Source of the DNA: Phallus indusiatus
Taxonomy: Eukaryota > Basidiomycota > Agaricomycetes > Phallales > Phallaceae
Direction: 5' to 3'
DNA length: 64,000 nt
NCBI GenBank assembly: GCA_027605045.1
Contig: JAQFWX010000003.1
Span: 2,604,001 to 2,668,000, forward strand
In this document: positions 58,322 through 64,000 of the stretch, piece by piece
Position numbering within the stretch: the first letter of the stretch is position 1
How the letters are laid out: each line of letters starts with the position of its first letter
Made by a program: the position numbers and the translations under genes
Notes under the pieces: model-generated
Told to the model about the DNA's origin: nothing
What the model saw: only the letters and a program-made list of their open reading frames with translations
Database searches by the model: none

Positions 58322-59914
58322 ATGCTCACAGCAGATGACGAGACTCTGTCAACCCTTCGAAGTGACTATGTCCCAGATAGTACCGAATATTCAAACATTA
58401 GGGATTCTATCTCGACATTCGAAACCAGCATGAATGATATCAGCTCCAAATTAACCGATTTGCAAGCCCAAATGCAAGTTCTTAGGGAAGAAGAGAGGCG
58501 TATTGAGAAAGAATTGTTCCTTCGACGAGCCTTAGTCGCGCCGATTCGCAAGTTAGTCCGGGTCCCCGAAGTACTTGCTGAAATATTTGAATATTGTCTC
58601 GACGATGTTCCCTCGTTTTCAGGCGAACGTACTCCTTTACTCTTGACTCACATCTGTCGCCATTGGGGCGATCTGGCCAAGACGTGCCCGAGGCTATGGA
58701 CACAAATCACCATTCCACACCACGCAGATAGCAGTGAAAATGTTCCACTTGCTACGTGGCTGGAACGATCCGGTCATCTCCCGCTTGACTTGTCGATTCG
58801 TGCCACGGGAAGACCGATAATCCTTGGAGATGAGGAACCCCAGCCAGAATCTCTAATTGGGGATCGCTTGGTTGAATGTAAAAAGTTATGCATCGTGGAC
58901 TACCGTGGAGGCTACCTCGTGTCTAGATTGCCCATTTCGAAGCCGTCTAGGTGGTCATCCCTGCAAACGCTGGTGTTGAAATGCACCAATCGGCCATTCG
59001 ACGGTCTAAAAACGCAGGAGAACATCTGGGATCTTCCCTGTCTCACGACACTCGAGCTGCTAAATTCGCCGTTTATCATATCCGCCATTCGTTTCCCGCT
59101 ACCACATCTACGAGAGTTACGTATGACGGCCACCACCATACCTCATGACGTAATCCCCTACCGAATATGGCGGAAATTCTTCACGACCTGTACTTCCCTA
59201 GAGTTAGTCTACGTTCATATGGTATATCTTAGCTATTCGGATACCGCCGCCGACGAGGAAGACGTTGACAAAAGGAAAGAGTCTGACACGATCACATGGT
59301 CACGTCTCCGCCGACTCAAGGTTTATCTACCACAAAAATGTCATCGCAAGGATCTTGATTTCCTTCTCACGTTATTTTGCCCAAAATTGGAGTATCTTCA
59401 AGTTGATGGTTATCGATGGGTGGACGGCTTCTCAGTTTTCAACGCCGTTCATAATGTCATTTCTAATTGTCACCATTCTCTTCAACGCCTAACTATGAAG
59501 TCTGTTGACTTTTCAATAGACGAAGCCATACAAATCCTTAAACTTTGCGAAAACGTTTCAAGGATGAAATTATCCTCCAAGGTTATCTTAAGAGCCCTGA
59601 TACCAGATAAAGGTTCCCCGCCAGAGGAGTGGCTATGCCCGAAGCTGAAACGCTTGAAGTTTATTTATGATTCGGCCGCGAGCATGGACTTCTTGGAATT
59701 AGTTGAGCGAAGGAGCGCCCCCGATGATTTGCGCTATCGCAATGCTACTTCCTCGATTCATTTTCTAGAGAGAGTAGAAGCTCATGTGAGGGATCCTGGA
59801 GCATGGACTGTGGTTGGAGGTCTCCTCGGCCGTATCAAGCGATTTCGTCGGGCAAGACCTGACGTTCCCATATTAGGGCTCGATCGTTATATGGACGAGG
59901 CTGATGAAGAATGA
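58322..59914 (+). CDS. F-box-like domain protein
   Basis: Single-exon protein of about 530 aa starting MLTADDETLSTLRSDYVPDS at 58322. An N-terminal coiled coil (SISTFETSMNDISSKLTDLQ, EERRIEKELFLRRALVAPIR) leads to an F-box-like motif, RKLVRVPEVLAEIFEYCLDD, then THICRHWGDLAKTCPRLWTQ (near 58650). The rest has repeated leucine-rich pieces (LPCLTTLELLNSPF, LPHLRELRMTATT, WSRLRRLKVYLPQ, CPKLEYLQVDGY). This is the standard plan of the large agaricomycete F-box-like families, which probably pair a Skp1-binding motif with LRR-like substrate recognition. Target unknown. The frame is intact. Confidence 0.85.
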   Translation: MLTADDETLSTLRSDYVPDSTEYSNIRDSISTFETSMNDISSKLTDLQAQMQVLREEERRIEKELFLRRALVAPIRKLVRVPEVLAEIFEYCLDDVPSFSGERTPLLLTHICRHWGDLAKTCPRLWTQITIPHHADSSENVPLATWLERSGHLPLDLSIRATGRPIILGDEEPQPESLIGDRLVECKKLCIVDYRGGYLVSRLPISKPSRWSSLQTLVLKCTNRPFDGLKTQENIWDLPCLTTLELLNSPFIISAIRFPLPHLRELRMTATTIPHDVIPYRIWRKFFTTCTSLELVYVHMVYLSYSDTAADEEDVDKRKESDTITWSRLRRLKVYLPQKCHRKDLDFLLTLFCPKLEYLQVDGYRWVDGFSVFNAVHNVISNCHHSLQRLTMKSVDFSIDEAIQILKLCENVSRMKLSSKVILRALIPDKGSPPEEWLCPKLKRLKFIYDSAASMDFLELVERRSAPDDLRYRNATSSIHFLERVEAHVRDPGAWTVVGGLLGRIKRFRRARPDVPILGLDRYMDEADEE

Positions 59915-60099
59915 TCTTTTACTCCTTTTCCTCATGTGCTTTACGTTGTCATTATTGTCATTTAGCTACTCTTGGAATTGAATTCCTTGGTTTGTTACGT
60001 GTCTCTAGCAAGACAGCCTTTTCTGGTAACTTGTGATCGTTGCGAATGCTCAGTTCAATGAGAGATATATTTAAAAGAGTGTGAAATTAATAAAAAGAT

Positions 60100-62075
60100 T
60101 TAAACACGCCAGGTTCCCTTATTTCGAACAAGGAGCTGTCGAGAAACGATAATGAAGAGAGCACCCAACGAGATAAATGCCTATTAAGCCAAATTTACAA
60201 CCGGAATAACGACGAAAAAAAAAAACTTACTCCTGAAACACATATGGCGTTCACCCAGTTATATCTCGGAGAATGTAATACCACACCCGCTACTGGGTTG
60301 GCGACTAGAAGGAAAAAGCTTTCCGCAGTTAATGTAAACCCAATTCTGAGACTGAGAAGCATGAGTTGAGTAATGAGCGAGACTTTAAAAAGTATCGAAC
60401 CCATAGTCATTGGAATTGCGATCCATATAAGATGATGAGGTAGCTTGGGCGACGGAAGAAACTGGCGCGGGTGAAGTTAGAAGAATAAATACGGGAACCT
60501 GTGTGATAAGCTGTTCTCACAAGCTCCTAGGAAAAAGCCATATAATATGGTGAATGTGATTAATCCTCCGACAGACGTTGCGGTAATCATGGTAAAAATC
60601 AGTCCTCCACAGAGAAGGGTAACTGGGATTATAACTAAAACGAGATATTGTTATGCAAAAGGGAGGCGTGTCAACGAAAATACCATTAACAGGGCCATAC
60701 GTATCGGCGAAATAACCAGGGACGATTCGTCCTACAGTACCTGACAAGTTGAGGATAGGTATCTGATGAACAACGATGGATGATTTGTTCTTCTCTCTCG
60801 GACAACCTAAGGACACATACTGAGTAAAATGCTAAGTCTGATGATATGTTGTGCAGTATGGCGAAGAGCTGGGTAAAAAAAACTTTGCGATACGGTGTTA
60901 AAAGAAGCCTCTATCTGAGAAAGCAGATTACAACGCACAAGGAAAGTAAACGCCCCACAATGAAAGGCACAAGCTAGTGAAGTTAATAACCAGAATGGGA
61001 TTTTTACTGACTTTGCATACCCAAAAATTCCGATCACAAAAGGAAAGTCCGTCGCTAGACTCATAAAACTGGCTCTACTAGCATCTGCTTCCGTTGACCC
61101 TCCAGGTTCGCCTTTCGTTGTTATGACGGGGAGCATCCACATTATTATATTGGAAATAACAAGCAGAGCGATGAAAATAAACCCAAACAATCTATGAACA
61201 CAATTGTAATCTCATATTTAAATAGCTGCTCATTCTCAGTATTTACCTTATACTTCCAGCGAAGCCGACTTTACCATTGAATAAGTAGTTCAAACCTATT
61301 GTTTGGCTGATACCACCAACGGAGGCACCTAGAGTCATTTATAAGAGGTATCGCATGGAAGATTGATGATCGATACGTTACCAACACCGGCGAGACCCAG
61401 AGCGACAGCCCTTCTTCGAATGAAGTATTTGAAACATACGGATAGTGATGGCAAATAAAGCAACCCCATACTTATGCCAACACCGACACCCTGTGAGAGG
61501 AAGACCTGATAGTAATGTTGAGGTTTGGCTAAAGAAAGCATAAAATATCTATCGCATGTTCATGAGGTAACCACAAAGAAATTGACATGAGCGCGTACGA
61601 AAAGATGTAAATGATCGATCCACTAAGGAACATGTGCTTAAAGTATCCTTTATCAAATAGTCTACCAGCGGGAAGACCCAGAAAGAAGATACAGAACAGT
61701 TGGACACTGCCGATCCAGGATATTTGAGAAGGAGTGAATTCGTTGAGGTATACTCTCTGCAAGTTGACTTGAGATTTTGCTTCGTCTGTTCTCTGTTTCA
61801 AAAGTTACGCACTGTATAATAATCCTGGTAGACGCCAAATGCTTGAACAGAACCCATCGTGGTGAATGTAGAGATCGCGCTGATAAAAGTGTCATTGACA
61901 AGGTAATGGAGCTGTGGAGAAAAATGTATTACCATCCTAAGATCGTCAACCAGCCCTTTGGACTTCCTTCTAGACCCGAAAAACTTGAGACATCAGCTTC
62001 GATAGTTTTTTCGCTAACGGACTCGAACGTTATGTCTGTTGAGTTGGATTGTTCAGCGCAAATTGTACTAGACAT
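60100..62075 (-). CDS. MFS transporter, monocarboxylate-transporter-like
   Basis: Twelve-span major facilitator of the fungal MCH type, about 450 aa over many exons. The ATG at 62075 starts MSSTICAEQSNSTDITFESV, a polar N-terminus. Next: GWLTILGCAISTFTTMGSVQ, AFGVYQDYYT and NEFTPSQISWIGSVQLFCIF (near 61740), GLPAGRLFDKGYFKHMF (loop 2-3 motif), AKPQHYYQVFLSQGVGVGIS, FIRRRAVALGLAGVG, GGISQTIGLNYLF, FGFIFIALLVISNIIMW, NLSGTVGRIVPGYFADTYGP (near 60740) and RIGFTLTAESFF. A final exon reads AFISLGALFIIVSRQLLV and ends at 60100. The splice pattern between 60400 and 60530 is not fully resolved; a lesion there cannot be excluded. Substrate (monocarboxylate, riboflavin or other) is unknown. Confidence 0.8.
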
Positions 62076-62300
62076 TTCAAGGAGTGTGAGAGTGGTCGAT
62101 AAGTAAAGAAAAGTTAAGAAAACTGTTCCTACGATAATGATTTATAGGTGCCAGATATGTAGGGATACCGTTGCTCGCCGGAAACGAAGAAGCTTCGACT
62201 CAAATTGTTTCTGTGGCCCAAAGTCCGGAGTTGTTCAGCCGACAGTGTGGATCAGATTGAAGCACAACAAGTTGAATATTAACTGTTAAAAAGCCGATTT

Positions 62301-62530
62301 TCAACATTTTCGTAGTTTCATCTTCAAATAGTGGTCGAGAGAGTTTGAACAAGTAAAATAAGTCACTTTTTTCCGACAGTCATATTCTGATAGCAATCTA
62401 GATGGTATAATTCAGGGATGGCAGGGGTGGTGGGTACACAGCAAGGCGTACTCTTACCTGTTGAGCCAGAATTCAAAGTCAAACCGGAAAGAAACAGCAC
62501 CGAATAAAGAAGCGATGCGAACAGTGACAT
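62301..62530 (-). CDS. putative small secreted basic peptide (about 52 aa)
   Basis: Two short exons. Exon 1 (62530-62458) encodes MSLFASLLYSVLFLSGLTLN then SGST, a typical signal peptide. A 71-bp intron (62457-62387, GTAAGA...ATCAG, with a CTGAAT branch-point-like site) follows. Exon 2 (62386-62301) encodes a short basic mature part with three cysteines (EYDCRKKVTYFTCS... ending RKC) and a TGA stop. The combination of signal peptide, good splice sites and in-frame stop is suggestive of a small secreted protein, but the odd cysteine number and the length leave room for chance. It lies upstream of the MFS gene on the same strand, with about 225 bp between. Confidence 0.4.
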
Positions 62531-63329
62531 GTCGCAAAAATCGAAAGTGCCCTAATATGGGCATATCAGCCTGTAACAGACTGGCTCCCTGACGCAGTCA
62601 ATTCTATTCTTTCATCAAAAGAGTGTACTATTTAGAAAAGAACGAAAACACCAATCGCGCTTAGTAGACGAACGCTGATGAAGACTGGTGTGCCAAAAGG
62701 ATTCATGACAGTTGTAACTCCGCCGCTTTTCGCCGCGCTGCCAGTTGACCTTTGCTTGCTACAGTAACAAACCTTTTTCGTATTCAAGCAATATCTACAC
62801 CCAAGATCCTATGCTGAGTTTATCTTCTCCTTTCGTTTATTTCGGACAAAGGCCTCAATACAAAAGGCAACGCAACGCCAGTATTATGTGTATGCACACG
62901 CATGTTTACCTGTCATCCCGCCGAATAAGCAAGGACAAACGTGCAAAATTTATTCGACTTTGTCTCAATCACGATCGCTCGAAAATCTTTTCTCGTAAAT
63001 ATATATAAATGAAGCACAGATTTCGCGTCGGGACGACGGTCAACATTTCTTTCGCTCTGTAAGTAGCTGATCATAGATGGCTGACTACTAAGGGTTGCAT
63101 CCCTTGAGTAATACTACAAATCTATTCATATGAGAGCAATGCAAATTGATAACAAACAGATAAAAGAAAGGTACGGTGCTATAGTAAAATTAAAAATCAT
63201 GCAAACCAAAACAGTGACCAAGCGAAAGTATTCCTGAGCTAAGTGACCAAATGCCGCATGCGCCAGCTAGAAATCGAGGTATTGTGAGACCGACAGTTAT
63301 CTAAACCATGCATGAATGGAACACCCACA
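62531..63329. other. intergenic interval
   Basis: About 800 bp with only short frames. No domain, repeat or RNA gene recognised. ACAAACCTTTTTCG-type AT-rich DNA near 62765 is unremarkable. Confidence 0.35.
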
Positions 63330-63836
63330 TCATTCTATCACGTCATCCAGTAGTTCAGTGACCGTCCTACCACCAGACTCTGAAACAGCAAATCCTCGCA
63401 TGACGCTAGGTAAATCTGTGGTGGAAAGCGAGCGACCAACGATCTCCGTTATCGAGGTGTCGTCACCAGTTAAAGCACTGAAAGCACCAGTTTGAGCACG
63501 CAGATTTAAGTACGGCGCATGAAATACCGACATCGTATCGATTGCCTCGGTTGTAGCATTCCCAGCTTGTGCACTTGTCGCCGTCGCATCAGAATGATGT
63601 AGTTGCAGAGAAGTGTTATCCGACCATCTGTTAGTCTGAGAAGACGTAGAAGCTTCTGATTGAGAGGATACTCGACCGCTAGTGGATGGCGGCGACGTCG
63701 ACGGGGGTGGGTACGCTCTTTCTGATTGCATTACTACATCGGCTCCATCGGGTCGGTTTTGAGTGGGTGTATTGAAGACTTCACTTGCAGTGGCGGCAGC
63801 ACCTAACTCTCCGGTATGGGATGGTAATATGTCCAA
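63330..63836 (-). CDS. C-terminal exon of an unknown gene running toward the right edge (partial)
   Basis: An open frame of about 168 codons ending ELLDDVIE at 63330, rich in Ser/Thr/Ala, with a more ordered last 60 residues (FSALTGDDTSITEIVGRSL, SVMRGFAVSESGGR). The nominal first codon at 63836 is TTG, and the first in-frame ATG is at 63731, so the exon probably joins others beyond the window edge or in the other frames upstream (a second minus-strand frame near 63990-63810 encodes RNVLDPTATANLTLLGQ). No domain recognised. Confidence 0.4.
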   Translation of the reverse strand: MDILPSHTGELGAAATASEVFNTPTQNRPDGADVVMQSERAYPPPSTSPPSTSGRVSSQSEASTSSQTNRWSDNTSLQLHHSDATATSAQAGNATTEAIDTMSVFHAPYLNLRAQTGAFSALTGDDTSITEIVGRSLSTTDLPSVMRGFAVSESGGRTVTELLDDVIE

Positions 63837-64000
63837 TACTGGACCCCTAGGTCGCTGCGCCGCATTTGACCGAGAAGGGTGAGATTGGCAGTTGCAGTGG
63901 GATCAAGGACGTTTCGTGTCTCATCTCGTTCTCGCTCTCTTTCTCGTTCTCGTTGACCTGTGCCGACGGACAGAACAGGTATACCAATAACTGAAGTATT

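Noticed and set aside
1..64000. CRISPR arrays, bacterial operons or prophage
   Set aside because: Intron-rich eukaryotic genes throughout; no regular spacer-repeat array other than the four-unit gypsy leader repeat, which has no variable spacers.

Overview
The window is nuclear DNA of a filamentous basidiomycete, most likely an agaricomycete. Nearly every gene is broken by short introns (about 45-75 bp). The gene set fits: fused single-chain urease, SFT2, TVP38, DUF4112, F-box-like and dynamin-like proteins, and a tandem set of basidiomycete-style cytochrome P450s. No species can be named from the sequence alone.

Layout. 0-9 kb: a GPI-anchored chitin deacetylase (+), a 3.2 kb gene-free gap and a complete urease (+). 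8.9-17.6 kb: a P450 block with three intact tandem minus-strand genes sharing one exon pattern, plus a decayed fourth copy on the plus strand. 18.0-26.3 kb: a Ty3/gypsy LTR retrotransposon on the minus strand with identical 92-bp LTRs. Its pol is interrupted by a 424-bp miniature LTR element (TRIM-like) and a 396-bp solo LTR, each with its own 5-bp target duplication, and by one single-base frame change in the integrase. 26.5-34.7 kb: a SAP-domain membrane protein (+), a small methyltransferase (-), a DUF1479 dioxygenase-like protein (-) and SFT2 (+). 34.7-45 kb: sparse, with a secreted carboxylesterase-like protein and a long disordered acidic protein. 45.5-64 kb: gene-dense, with a 59-aa putative protein, NADP-isocitrate dehydrogenase, TVP38/TMEM64-type membrane protein, DUF4112 protein, dynamin-like GTPase, F-box-like protein, MFS transporter, a putative small secreted peptide and a gene fragment near the right edge.

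How the genes relate. Apart from the P450 array, which looks like local gene amplification, neighbours are unrelated housekeeping or accessory genes; I do not see a convincing biosynthetic cluster. The most unusual item is the miniature LTR element at 20398-20821. It combines identical 109-bp LTRs, a polypurine tract, a 13-nt self-complementary primer-site candidate, TATA-like DNA, tRNA-type A and B boxes and a TTTT placed in the 3' LTR. This suggests a self-primed, possibly RNA polymerase III-transcribed non-autonomous retroelement. Other notable points are three introns that appear to use GC-AG splice sites, a carboxylesterase that keeps its nucleophile but appears to lack the other two catalytic residues, and an isocitrate dehydrogenase with both a mitochondrial-type leader and a C-terminal SKL peroxisomal signal.

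Exon boundaries were read by eye from splice consensus, reading frame and family conservation, so individual junctions may be off.
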